Source: Alligator mississippiensis (Eukaryota; Chordata; Crocodylia; Alligatoridae). From it: a DNA stretch of 64,000 nt. The notes under the pieces are model-generated. The model was not told the origin of the DNA, made no database searches, and was given only the letters and a program-made list of their open reading frames with translations. The position numbers and the translations under genes were made by a program. The stretch spans positions 7,455,501-7,519,500 of the forward strand of contig NC_081828.1 of the NCBI RefSeq assembly GCF_030867095.1, written 5' to 3'. Positions 11,160-22,262 of this stretch are shown piece after piece (within the stretch, counting starts at the first letter, position 1; every line of letters starts with the position of its first letter).

Positions 11160-12735
11160 CCACAATGCCACAGCACTGCGGGGTGCCATGAGATCCTCTA
11201 AAGGCTGCCACAAGGTGCCATGCACTGTTAGGTATACAAACATCTAGGCTAGGCACAGATATTCAAAAAGCCAGAGCCTGAATTGATTCAATCTTTGCAG
11301 GTCAGTCTAACCTGCGTGGATTGCACCAATTTGCAAGTGAACAGACATTCTCAAAATGCAGGCGCATGCCTGTAGTGGCTTGGGCCAGGAGTCAAGGGTG
11401 CTAAAGCAGCCCTTGGCTGCAGGGAAGCTGTGCTAGGGGGACACGGCCAGCCCTGGCAGTAACCTCAAGTAAATTGGCCAGGAAGGGGATTTAATTCCCC
11501 CCTCTCTGTCCCACCAGCATGGACTTGAGCTGGAGTACACCAGGTGCTCCCAGCTCATTGCTGCAGCAGCAGAGCCAGGATCATGGGCAAACACAGGCCG
11601 GCATGGCCCCTGAGGCAGAGGGGGCAGAGAGGAGGGTTATTCCCCCCTCTAACCCTATTGCCCCCATGGGACCACAACCAGGGTATAACTGACCTGATCG
11701 CCACCTGCTCCCTGAATGAGGTGGACAATGGGATAAGCCCTCTCCTGCCCCCTCGCCTAGGGGACCCTGCTGGTGAGCGGGAGTCAGAGCTGCCACGGAC
11801 TGCAATGAGCAATGGCACCAGGGCTTGGAGGAGGCCATAGCCTCAGAAGCTCCCCTAGAGCTGCTGCCACCGCTCATCTGAGGCAGCTCTCCCTGGACCG
11901 CTCACAGCACAGCCCCCCGCTGGAAAGAGACTCATGGTCCAGGATACCATGACACAGTCTGCAGCCCCCATCAGGGTTGCTCCCCCTCAGTGCTCCACGG
12001 GTGGGGGCAGGGCCAGAGGCCAGCCAGCATGGCCCCTTACATGGGGGGCAAGGTCGGGGGTTATTCTCCCCTCTGACTGCAGGGGACTGCAGTGGGGTCT
12101 GCTTGAACCAACTGCCACTACAGGGAGTGCAGTGGGATAAGCCCTCTCCTGCCCCCTCCACCAGATGCCGGAGGGAGGGGAAAGAACACCCCCTGCCCCC
12201 CCCCATGGGGGACATGAAGGCCAGCCTCTGGCCCCGCCTGCCCCGAGAGTGGCAAGGCAGGGAGCAACCTGATGGGGGGCAGCAGCCCCTGTTGTAGTGT
12301 CCAGGACCATGAGCCTCTTCCAGGGGGAGGCACTGTGGGCAGGGGGAGGGGCAGGGTTGGGGTTGGGGCAGGGAAAGCTGCCACAGATGAGCAGCAGTGG
12401 CACTGGGGGGGGGGGTGCTCACGGGGCTATGGCCCCCTCCAAGCCCCAGAGCTGCTGCTCATCACAGTCCATGGCAACTCTAACCCCTGCTTGTGCCCCC
12501 ATGCTGGGAAGAGGCTTGTGCTCCCCGAACACCAGGACAGGGGCTACTGCCTCATCAGGGTCCTGCCCCCTCGTGGCTCCAGCAGTAGGGTCATGGGCCC
12601 GGCCAGAGGCTAGCTTGAGGGCCCCTTAGGCAAGGGAGCAAGGAGGGGCCTTATTCCACACTCCCTCTGGCATCTGGCAGAGTGGGGAAGACTCTGGTCC
12701 ACATCCAACCATTCACCCCCTACAAGGAGAATACT
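11160..12735. repeat. GC-rich complex repeat with a large imperfect palindrome
   Basis: From about 11.16 to 12.74 kb the sequence becomes GC-rich and self-similar. The block at 11782-11990 is the reverse complement of 12262-12480 (for example ACTCATGGTCCAGG at 11930 against CCAGGACCATGAGC at 12301), with the centre at about 12.13 kb. The motif GGCAAG/GGCAGA followed by GGGGTTATTC-type sequence recurs in direct orientation at about 11.59, 12.01 and 12.60 kb. Frames of up to about 180 codons exist on both strands but are compositional. It is probably a MITE or satellite derivative; the family is unknown. Confidence 0.65.
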
Positions 12736-14416
12736 TGATGATGCTCCATTGATGGAAAGAGACACAAGATTTTACCACAGTCAACAATCAGCTGGAGTAT
12801 CGTATCCTGTAATCAGTTAATATGTATGGACTACCTTGGACCAGAAAAATTGTTCCAAACAATCACTGGACTGACATATAATAAAAAATGGACTGTAAAA
12901 TCAGAAATCTGACACACATGACTTGCAAATAAGCTGTATACAATGTTATGCAGTATTGCTATTGTCAAGGAGAAAGAGTAAATGAAGGTAGTGATAGTAC
13001 TGCTTATATTTTGGGAGTGTCCAGAAGTGTCAAACAGGATCAGAGTCCCATTGTGTTACATTATGCGCAAACACTATTACTAATATTATCTGCCCTCCAA
13101 AAGGTAAATCAAACTGTATTGTCACAATCCATACACAGAATATGAAGATACTGTTTAAAGTTACCTTTTTCAATAATTATTTATGTTGAAAAGTATTTTT
13201 AATTCTATTGTTCAAAAACTGGAAATAAGTACTCATCTAATGACCCACATCTTCATTTTACAGAAAAATTGCTAAATGATTGCATTTTTCATCTTAGCTA
13301 ATTGTTTAGTTTCATAAATTATACTAACTTTTTCTGATTCAGGAATCATAAAATCATAACCGAGAACAGGTCAAGATTAATAAATATATCAAGTTATTAA
13401 ATATAGTATTTAAACATTTTCTCAGCCTTCATAGTTATAGTTTATAGTTTAACAATAGGACATTCTTTATTATTCACTACCATCATTTTCAACTTTTATA
13501 CACTATAATCAAGGGATGTAATAACTCAATTTTATATTTATCTAAAAGCTGGCAGCCAGTATTCCACCCTGAGGGACCTAATTCTTCATAAAAAGCTCAT
13601 TTTATGAGGCACTGTAGTACTTTTGGCATTACCAGCACCTCTCACACAAACCACACTGGAAACCATAGCTCATTCTGCCAAATGCCTTTTGTACATATGG
13701 TGTTTAACAGTGCTTTGTGTATTTATTAAGCTAGCAATAATAGATTTAAGCAATATATGTAACAAAATTTTAAAACATTATGAAATACATAAAAAACCAT
13801 GAATTAAGCTAAAATTAGTCTTTAAACCAATACTCTAAATATAACATTTGTAAAAATAGTTCATCTTTTAGAGTCCCAGGGTTGAATCCTAAACCCACAG
13901 CAACAGCAAAGGTTCCACTAATCTAAATAGAGCTGGCTCAGGCTACAACAACCTGAAACAAGCCATATAGTTAAAGATAATCTGTCATAGTTTGCAAGAT
14001 GCTAAGGACATTCCTGGAGATACTTGGCACTTCTAAAGATTGGTCGCTTCTTGAAATGTGAGGTAACCAGTGAGAGACAAGGAGAGAGAGAGAGATCCTA
14101 AACTGTTTCGTACCAAAGCATTAATTTAAAGATTTGGGTGAAATCCTACTGATCATGAACCTGATGTCAAGTTGCTGAAACCAGTGGGAGGCTTTCCACC
14201 AATTACAACAGACTTCAGATCCACTGAAATCTCATTAACATGAGTAGTCTTCATTGACTTCAGTGAACAGCCTTATTGAAGTCAATTAAAATATACACAT
14301 CAGCAAATTAAGAAGCATTAAATATATTTTTTTTTAATTAGGAGAAAATGTATTTTTTAGGCAAAGGCAGAGTAATATTGTAAAGGTTAGTGCATTATAT
14401 ACAAAACACTGAAGGT
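12736..14416. other. AGBL4 intron 2 proximal part, no recognised feature
   Basis: AT-rich intronic DNA immediately downstream of exon 2 in gene orientation. A few short CATTGACTTCAGTG-type motifs (about 14.25 kb) are common repeat relics in reptile genomes. No additional exon is visible. Confidence 0.5.
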
Positions 14417-14422
14417 ACTTAC

Positions 14423-14545
14423 CACTTTCAAAACAAGCATCAAATATAAGATGTCCTTTTTTAGGTTGTCCACAGTAACCAGGTGGAAGAACAGCATATT
14501 TGCTTACATTCCCTGCTATGATATCATCACTTCCTATGTCACTAC
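14423..14545 (-). CDS. AGBL4: AGBL4 (CCP6) coding exon 2
   Basis: Coding exon of cytosolic carboxypeptidase 6, a zinc metallocarboxypeptidase that trims side-chain glutamates from polyglutamylated tubulin and related proteins. The minus strand has a pyrimidine tract and AACAG acceptor (AG at 14547-14546), 123 bases of open frame, and a GTAAGT donor at 14422-14417. With the last base of exon 1 it encodes residues 11-51. NVSKYAVLPPGYCGQPKKGH is followed by LIFDACFES, which closely matches mammalian AGBL4 and opens the N-terminal beta-sandwich domain of the CCP family. Catalytic zinc ligands lie in later exons outside the window. Both flanking introns are phase 1 and the exon is 41 codons long, so skipping it would keep frame. 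The family call is from remembered sequence, but the match is extensive and unambiguous. Confidence 0.96.
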
Positions 14546-14954
14546 CTGTTGCAATAAAAAAAAAAAATGCCAGAATTAAACAGAAAACAAAACTATTAAA
14601 ACAGATTGAGGGATCCCCCTTGCCCTGTAGCTTTTGCATGTTCAATAACTGTGAATATGCACACACATAATTACATGTGAACTATGCTTTAAAAGACAGA
14701 ACACAGATACACAAAATATTTGCTACTTAATAATATCATTTATTAAAGTTCCTAATATTAACAGGCCCCACCAGAAAGTAGATTTAAACTTCTGTTCAAA
14801 GAAACTAAAAAACTATTAATGCATGCTGCTCCCCAAATTCTCCCCTCGGCCCCCCCACCTCCTTTCTAGCCCATGAAGTCCACACACTGGTACTGTCAGG
14901 TACACATGTTTCAGTGCAACTTCCAGGCAGCCTCAGAAACCAAGTCCTCCCTGA
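14546..14954. other. Intron 1 acceptor-proximal region
   Basis: Contains the T-rich tract in gene orientation (about 14553-14569) that serves the exon 2 acceptor. The rest is AT-rich with nothing recognised. Confidence 0.5.
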
Positions 14955-15172
14955 GCACATCTACATGAGATGCTAACTGCACAGCAGCCGGATACTACTG
15001 CACAATAATGTCACGTAACAAAAACTGTGACATGACACTTCTGCACAGTAGTATTAAGCTAATGCACAGAAGCATCACCACAAAGCCATTTGCCGCTATT
15101 ACTGCGCAGTAACTCAGATTACTGCGCATTTATTTAGTACTTGCCGTAGATTCAGACCATAGCTTACTGCAC
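14955..15172. mobile_element. Harbinger-like MITE fragment
   Basis: Starts with GCACATCTACATGAGATGCT, like the ends at 20.5, 33.4 and 51.4 kb, and is full of the family's ACTGCGCAGTAA / CTGCACAGTA motifs. The right terminal repeat is not found, so this is a partial copy. Confidence 0.6.
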
Positions 15173-16094
15173 TGTAAGGTGGAAGAATTCACTGTAGAAA
15201 AGCTTTGAGTTTCTATGAATACCATTAAGAGAACAACTTTGTGGTACCACTTTTTACAGTGAAATTAATATGTAAAGAGGTGAAACTGCATGTGGCAGCA
15301 ACTGGGAAAGGCATAAGAAAAATAACCTACTGAAACAAGCTGGTTTCTAAGCCATGGTGTTGGTTTTTTTATTATAGCTACATGTTCCTGGACAAGTTAT
15401 GATCATCTATCCTTAGGTGTGGCAACGAGTGTGGCAATGAGGCTCCCCGACTAGCCACAGTGCTAGTTTTCCCACTTGCCTTTGGGCACGCCACCTACCT
15501 GACTCACGTGCCATGCCTTGTTCTTAATTAATTACGAAGTTAATTAAGGCAGGAGGCTGCCCATTCTTGCCCCGATGCCGGGGGGCGCTATCTGCAGCTC
15601 CGATTCTCCCCTACACCGCAGCCCAAGCCTCACAGATGGCATCCACAGATGTTAATCTCACCAGCCCCACACTGGGCCCCAGAATCCTCCACTCCGGGCC
15701 CCCAACTGGATCCCTCCACTCAGGAAGCTTACTCCGCTTCATTCAAGCTACCTAGCTCCCTGAAACCATTTCCCCTCTCAGGCATGGTCCCCCCCAGGAC
15801 CTCTGGCCACACAGGCCCTGGCCTCACCTCCAAAGCCAGTCAGGACCCCAGGCCCTCAGCTCTGGGCGTCCCTCACGGTGGGCCCTGGCCATTCTGGTCC
15901 TGGCCCCAGCACTGACCAGTCGAGGGTACTCTACATTAGACCCCTGAGCCTCTAGCCCTACTCTCTCTCCTGGGTCCGCCTTCCGGCCCTACTAAGGGTT
16001 AACCCACCCAGTTGTGGGAGCTGGGGTAACTCACACGACTGGTGCTCCAGGGTCTCACAGGGACTCTCACTCAACCCCAAGCATGTCATTGTGC

Positions 16095-16133
16095 TATATA
16101 TATATATATCTATATCTATATATATATAGATAT

Positions 16134-16207
<74 letters not shown>

Positions 16208-16226
16208 TTATATATATATATATATA
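16095..16226. repeat. Compound (TA)n / (GATA)n / (GA)n microsatellite
   Basis: Long TA runs with interspersed TATAGATATAG and an internal inverted CTATATCTATA / TATAGATATAG pair, then a pure GA run (about 16181-16207) and another TA run. The sequence could extrude as a cruciform. Confidence 0.95.
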
Positions 16227-16344
16227 AATCTACTGGGCTCTCAGCACTCTGGTTTCCCACCACCCCTTCACTGGGGTTCCTCGTCTCTGCCCCCTACTGC
16301 ACACCGCCACCTCACTTGGGGCCACAGGGCTTCCCTCCCCGGTG

Positions 16345-16510
16345 GGCTCAGGTGGCCGTAGCCGTGCCTGGCCCCAGCTTCCTTTCCTCAGGGTCTTGCA
16401 CCCCACAGGACTCAGGTGGCTTCAGCCGTGCCTAGCCCCCACTCTCCCTCCTCAGGGTGTTGAACCCCACAGGACTCAGGTGGCCGTAGCCACGCCTGGC
16501 CCCAACTATC
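16345..16510. repeat. About 60-bp tandem repeat, three diverged copies
   Basis: CTCAGGTGGCCGTAGCCGTG at about 16348, CTCAGGTGGCTTCAGCCGTG at about 16411 and CTCAGGTGGCCGTAGCCACG at about 16475 each follow a CCCCACAGGA-type lead. The spacing is about 63 bases. Confidence 0.85.
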
Positions 16511-17145
16511 TCCAGTGTTACGTGACCCTCCCGAAGGTGAGGGCTAGGGTTAAGGCACCCTTACCTGCCTTTCACGGGGGTGATAACTGGCCTGGCATTT
16601 CCTGGGGGCTCCCGCACCACTGAGCGGCCCACCAGCCCACCCACTCCCAGCAGGGTGCAGTTTTAGATCATGCCCAGGACTATAAGCCTCCAAACCATCC
16701 TCTATACCTCCTCCCTTACCTCCAGGAATGATACATGAAGCCTTGCAGCCAGGCGATGTTGCTGCCTGCCCTGCCAGCAGCGAACTGCCCTGTTTAAATG
16801 GGCGGCCAGAGATCTAAAATGGCCACCGCAATCAAGCACCTGCTGGCTGCTTGGCTCCAGTCTTAAAGTGGCAGGCACCAACAGTGCCCTGTCACACACC
16901 TTCCCCCTTAAAATGGTGCCTGGGGAAGGTTTTCCCTGCTACTCCTCCAAACCAGACTCCCCTCAGAGCCTGTGAGAGCCCTCAAATGGTGAGCACCCCC
17001 CAAAGGTGCTCTGCCACACACCTCCCCCCTTTGAATGACATTCAGGGGGGCTTCACTTGGCTGCCTTCCCTGCTGGCTTTGTCCCAGCCTACTGCAGCCC
17101 CTGCCATGCGGTGAGCATCCCAAAGGTGCTCCGCCATACTACATA

Positions 17146-18190
17146 AGTTACTTACGTGTATCTATACCTGTGAAGTCATTGATAATCTATCAAAAGCCAA
17201 AAGCTTCTTGCCTTTCCTTCTCTTCCACCCTCAACCCAGGAGCAGGTGAAAAGTGGCTAGGTTTTCTTGTCACTAGTCTGCCATTTTTTCTATAAGAGAT
17301 CATCTTCCTTCAATGAGACAACATATTGTGAACTTGTTTGACTTTGAGGTTAACATTATACATCCTTTCTTACATTATTCCTGTCAACCTTAATGGACAC
17401 TCTGGACCCTTTTAGTATTGGGCTCTCCGGAAGTTAACTGCCAGCGCTCCTAAAGAAATCTGTCATCCAAGCATATTTGATTTTACGTTTTTTAACTACC
17501 TGCAGTTCATCTATATTTAAGTTAATTTTACATTAAATATATCAAAAATCTCATTAAGAACTCTATTAGTGATACTGTTAAATGGTCCTTGTTCCTCTAC
17601 ATAATGTTTCCCTAAATTTGTAGAGACATTTGGACAATAGTATTCTACTGTTTCATGCTTAATAGATGGGAGATTTTATGCTTTTTCCTTTTTTTCTACC
17701 ATTTTTCCCTTTCTTGCTTCTTCTCTTATGCACTCTCCTGTAAATTTTATTTTGCTTTACCCTATTTATAAACTTGTGAGACTATGTAATTTAGAATGCT
17801 TATTTACAACAAAACCTAGTTCTTCAATTTCCTGTCATCTACTGAAATCCCATATGTATTGTATCCCCCAAATCCCTTGTATTTATTCCCTTACTATTTA
17901 AATAATGTTATTGCGTATAAAAGGGGAAAAAAAGGTTTTATGCTGTTAGATTTATTCATTCCATTTTGAATTATTTTGCATCAACCAAAACATTTTTAAA
18001 AGCATATAAAATTATAAAAAATGCTATATGCAGATTTGACTTCTGGGAAAGATATAACCGAAAATTCTGACTTTTGTGCATTTTAATTCCCACATTCTTC
18101 TGCAATTTATTTTCTTGATTTTGTCCCTTAAAAGGGAAAAAAGAACAGAATACTGAAATAAACCAATGAACATCAAGGATGAAGTACTGT
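17146..18190. other. Intron 1, no recognised feature
   Basis: AT-rich sequence with poly-T patches. No repeat family or exon is recognisable. Confidence 0.5.
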
Positions 18191-18700
18191 TTTTTTGCTT
18201 TTTCGCAACAAAATCAATACGGGACAGTTAGTATCGAAACAATCTCGCCGTAAGCAAATTTTGACGACAGTTTTTCTTTGATGCAAGTATTGAACACATT
18301 GGCACAACATTAAATTGTGCTGCTTTAGGCATTCCTATTGCGGCATGCAACATGTTTGCTTCTAATCGAAGCACAACTGGGAATTTTGGTGCTCCGAGCA
18401 GGGCAGGTGGTGCCGAGGTGGGAAGGGAGGAGTGGTCGCACCAAAAGCTGGAGTGTGGGTGGGAGGGTGCTGAGTAGGGGAAAGTCTTCCCAGGGACTCA
18501 AAAGCTCCCAGCTGCTGCTGCCACAACAGTCTCCCCTCCCATCAGAGCCAGCTACATCAGCTCCCTGCATAGCAGCAGCTGTTCCTGCTGCCAGAGCTGT
18601 GCAGGATCCCCCCTGGGCCACCCTTCTGCAACCCACTTGAAATGAGCGCCCAGGGCTAGTGCCCTGCTCGCCCACCCCTAGCCATGCTACCGGTTTCCAA
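18191..18700. repeat. Possible interspersed repeat with GC-rich half
   Basis: Composition changes sharply at about 18.36 kb from AT-rich to GC-rich and returns at about 18.70 kb. Locally CpG-containing motifs such as ATCTCGCCGTAAGC and GTATCGAAAC precede it. No TIR was found. It looks inserted, but the family is unknown. Confidence 0.3.
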
Positions 18701-20008
18701 ACACAGTGGTGGGAAAACAAAATGGTATTTTTCATCTGCAGGAATAAAAAAGAAAGAAAACAAGAAAATGTTTGTTATATCTTCTAATGAAAGAAATAAA
18801 TCATTTCTATGCTAATATAATGACTAGGTCATTCTCTTCACACCGCCTCAATTTTTTTTAAGCAGCGCTGCTGCTGTTTGGACAACAAATATTTAACAAC
18901 AGAAAAATTATTTTTTATGTCAGAGAAAACTAAAAGAAATATGTATATCTTTAAATGCAGACAGCACATGATGAAATAATGTGATGATAATATCTTATTT
19001 CACTCTGATAAATAGGCCTACAGAGGCTTCTAGAAATAGACTTTTGGTCTGTACTGATTTTTTGACATTTAAATGGGTTATGGGGATGATGAATGTGACA
19101 TAAAGCTCAATTTGTTTTATTTTTATATTGAAAACTATTTCACACAAATGTTACAAGCAATTCATATTGGCCCTGAATGATGAAAACAGCTTATTAATTA
19201 AAACTGACCTTTTCATACAAAAATGTATTCTACCTCTTAAGCCAAAACACCTTAGTCAAGGTAACAAATTATAGCAATGTATTAATGACACCACAACTAA
19301 AGGATCTGTCAGTTGTTCCATTATATACCCATATTTTCTAAAGTTTATAAATCCTGGATTAAAAAAAATATATCCAGGCTAACCTTTGGCATCTAAGTTC
19401 CTACCCTGGAAAGAAATATGGTTCTCTTTCCAGGGTACAGAAGCTAAGGAAGACAAAACACTAGAATTTACATCTATTCTTCCATTATCATCACTCAAAA
19501 AACCCCAAAGATTGATGTTTATAAATGTTGCATGCTATTATTTCTGCTCAGAAACTATTAGTATTTGCAACTAGAGGTTATTTTGTTTTAGGCTGAATTA
19601 CTAACCATAAACAACAACTCTGATGCATTTATGTATTTTTGCTTTGTATATAACATGACTAAATATTTAGGGTTACTATACCCTACAGAGCTGAGCAGCA
19701 CATATTATTTCCTCTAAGATCAATAATCCATAGCTAAAAATAAAAGGCTAGACTTTGTACCTTGAAAGGGAGCAAGAGGAAGTAAAGAAGCAAGTCCTAT
19801 GAGGATGACTAGGACAAACCTCCTGGGTAAAGGCTCAAAAGTAAGAACAGGAACTGTATCCTTAATACTCCTACAAGGAAACAACTGGGCTCAAAGTGAG
19901 GAGCAGAGGCAGCTCTGGCTCCCTCTCCATGTGTTGGCCAACAAACTTAGGAAATCTGTCTCAAAGACCTGATGTACCACACTCCCTCCCTTCAAGGGAA
20001 AAGGGATA
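18701..20008. other. Intron 1, no recognised feature
   Basis: AT-rich intronic sequence with no exon or repeat that I can name. Confidence 0.5.
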
Positions 20009-20259
20009 CACGCTACCCCTGCTTAGCACTCTTAATTGGTTCCTGAAAAAACAAGCGTTAAGTGAAACGAGCATTAAGCAAAACCAAAAGTATTTGATGA
20101 CCCAAGATGGCAACCACAATTGTTTTTAATGACCCAAGATGGCAACCGCGAGCATCATAATGAAACTTGCTGAGCGCTAAGTGAAACCAGGTATCAATTT
20201 AAAATAAGCGTTATAGCAAAATAGTGCTAAACGAAACAGCATTAAGCAGGGGTTGCCTG
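20009..20259. mobile_element. Short Tigger-like (TcMar) MITE with TA target duplication
   Basis: Ends are CACGCTACCCCTGCTTAGCA at the left and the reverse complement of CAGGCAACCCCTGCTTAATG at the right. TA dinucleotides lie on both sides (20007-20008 and 20260-20261). At 251 bp it can carry no transposase. GACCCAAGATGGCAACC occurs twice inside, 32 bases apart. The TA target and CAGG-type end are established traits of Tc1/mariner-Tigger derivatives. Confidence 0.8.
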
Positions 20260-20363
20260 TATTCCAGAGGAATTGCACCTCAGGACAATGCCTCCTACTC
20301 CTATTCCTAGTACAATCCCAAACTCAAGAGTAAGGCTAATGCCTTTATGTAGCTTGTAGTACA

Positions 20364-20503
20364 CAGATATTTTATAAGTCTTAATTAATGCTTGATCCAG
20401 TGTTTTGAACATTAGAATTAGAATCCAGTGTTTTGAAAATTTACCTTTGATGTAGACTATCTTGAATTATTCTCAACTGCATTTTAGTCTCTGTAATTAA
20501 TGC
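20364..20503. repeat. Local duplication, copy 1
   Basis: This segment (from AGATATTTTATAAGTCTTAA to TTTTAGTCTCTGTAATTAAT) has a second copy at 21123-21247. It carries an internal repeat of CCAGTGTTTTGAA. Confidence 0.85.
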
Positions 20504-20522
20504 CATTGTATTTATATACAGT

Positions 20523-20965
20523 GGGTGCATCTACACATGCAATTTACTGCAGTTGACAAATTAGCTCTGCAGTAAAATGTCACTGTCTACACATGCGCCC
20601 ATATTAGGGCACAGCAAATTAATTAAATCTACTGTAGGATAATACTATCCTACAGCAGAGTCTTTTAGTGTGCCGAACCGCACGTATAGATGGTGACCAG
20701 GGCTGGCTGAGGCATGAGGGTGCTACAGTGCAGAGGCTGCCTGCCAGCTAGCCCTACACTGGAGCACCCTCGTGCCCCAGCCAGCCCCTCCACAGCACTC
20801 TGAGCTGGGGCAGAGCAGCCCCAGGCTGGCAGGCTGACCCCACAAGCTTCCTGCCAGCCAAGAGCTGCTCTGCTTCAGCTCTATGTGCTGCAGTCCTGGG
20901 TGCACACTGCACCCAGCACAAACTGTGTTTAATTCTGCATGGTAATTGCACATGTAGATGCACCC
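20523..20965. mobile_element. Harbinger-like MITE, complete
   Basis: TIRs are GGGTGCATCTACACATGCAA at the left and TTGCACATGTAGATGCACCC at the right. AGT (or CAGTG) is duplicated directly at both edges. The length of 443 bp and absence of a coding frame make it a MITE. The GGG-start and 3-bp target duplication suggest PIF/Harbinger, although an AGT target instead of TWA is atypical. Confidence 0.8.
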
Positions 20966-21565
20966 AGTGGGCACGTCCAGACAAGCACAGCCGTGCAGTA
21001 TGCACACCATGAATGTGTCTGCAGTGCCACATACCACACAGTCAGATGTTCTCCACACTGCAAGAGTGTGCTGCCTGTGTGCACACTGTTCTGGGTTTTT
21101 CCCCCCATGTTTTTTTGATGCCTGGATATTTTACAAGTCTTAAGAATTAATGCTTGATTCAGTGTTTTGAAAACTAACCTTTGATGTACTTTGACGTATA
21201 CTATCTTGAATTATTCTCATCTACATTTTAGTCTCTGTAATTAATGCATGCACGGGCAGTACACACCGCTGAGAAGCGGAGCCAGGCTTCCCGAAGCTGT
21301 ACTCCACTGCCAGCCAGGCTCCGCCCAGCAGGATCACCGCTGCTGCAGCCCTGGGAGGCCCCCCAGAACCCCTGGTCAGGCTGCTGGGGCCAGCACAGTA
21401 CTGGCCCCAGCCTCCTCTACCACCCCCAGAGTAACTTGCAATGCACCAAAGCATGTGTGGTATGGGTATTCCCTGGGAACAAGAAGCTGCAGCCCAAGGT
21501 GCGCCGCTGTTACTTGTCCCTGGGGAACTAAGCGTTCATGCTCATCTGGATGCAGCCACTATGTC
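20966..21565. mobile_element. Second MITE family, interrupted copy
   Basis: The left end GGGCACGTCCAGACAAGCAC and the right end CTCATCTGGATGCAGCC are inverted partners. The interior matches the copy at 25102-25540 (GGAGCCAGGCT; CAGAGTAACTTGC against CGGAGTAACCTGC; GCTGTTACTTGTCC against GCTACTTGTCC). The element is split at about 21121-21247 by a copy of the flanking sequence from 20364-20503. Confidence 0.7.
21123..21247. repeat. Local duplication, copy 2 (inside a MITE)
   Basis: Matches 20364-20503 over most of its length with small indels, including CTATCTTGAATTATTCTCAT and TTTTAGTCTCTGTAATTAAT. It sits in the middle of the neighbouring MITE. Confidence 0.85.
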
Positions 21566-21832
21566 TACATTACGTTGCTGCTGATCACCTGCCATGCCAT
21601 CTTTTAAAGAGCATGATGTTGTACTACAGATGTACTCTGCACTGCTATGTGGCAGATCTACATAGATTCCTAGTCCCAGTCTCATGCTTCCCTGGTTAGT
21701 TGATATTGGGAGCGTCAGAGAACATGTACTTTCATCGAATGAAACAGTGAGTGTATTATACTGAATACTGACGCCTCTGACCTGTTAGCAAGTTCTAAAA
21801 GGAGTCCTGACCAAACCTTCTTGACTAGACGA
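21566..21832. other. Intron 1 spacer
   Basis: Short unremarkable stretch between a MITE and a CR1 copy. Confidence 0.4.
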
Positions 21833-22262
21833 CACGCACATGATCAGAAGGCAAGAGAACAGGCCTTATGAAGAGAGGCTGAGAGTCATGAGACTCTTCA
21901 GCCTGGAAAAGCGCAGGCTCAGGGATGACCTGGTGGCAGCTCATAAGTATATAAGGGGTGTGCATCAGGATCTGGGGGAGCGCCTGTTCACCAGAGCACC
22001 CTTTGGGATGACAAGGTCCAACAGTCATAAACTCCTCCAAGACTGCTTTAGGCTGGACATAAGGAAAAACTTCTTTAGGCCTGGAATAGACTCCCTCCAG
22101 AAGTGGTGCAAGCACCTGCTCTGGACTATTTTAAGAAATGTTTGGACACTTATCTTGCCAGGGTGATCTGACCCCAGCTGACTTCCTGCCCCTGGGGCAA
22201 GGGACTGGACTCAATGATCTTCCGAGGTCCCTTCCAGCCCTAATGTCTATGAAATCTATGAA
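21833..22262 (+). mobile_element. CR1 LINE, 3' fragment
   Basis: Remnants of the RT C-terminus (PYEERLRVMRLFSLEKRRLR, HKYIRGVHQDLGERLFTRAP, LDIRKNFF) are followed by the CR1 3' UTR and tail ATGTCTATGAAATCTATGAA. An internal deletion joins the KNFF motif directly to GIDSLQKW, removing the usual intervening residues. Confidence 0.92.

Larger units (their letters stand above)
15410..17145. repeat. GC-rich composite repeat region
   Basis: A GC-rich island of about 1.7 kb in AT-rich intron. It begins near TAGGTGTGGCAACGAGTGTG and ends near GGTGCTCCGCCATACTACAT. It contains a local 60-bp-scale tandem repeat, an AT/AG microsatellite, and repeated GGTGCTCTGCCACACACCT-like blocks at about 16.88, 17.01 and 17.12 kb. 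It has no coding frame with family similarity. It may be one large non-autonomous element, but the ends are not proven. Confidence 0.5.

Noticed and set aside
11874..12422. 182-codon minus-strand frame
   Set aside because: Lies in the GC-rich palindromic repeat, overlaps equally long frames on the other strand and has no family similarity.
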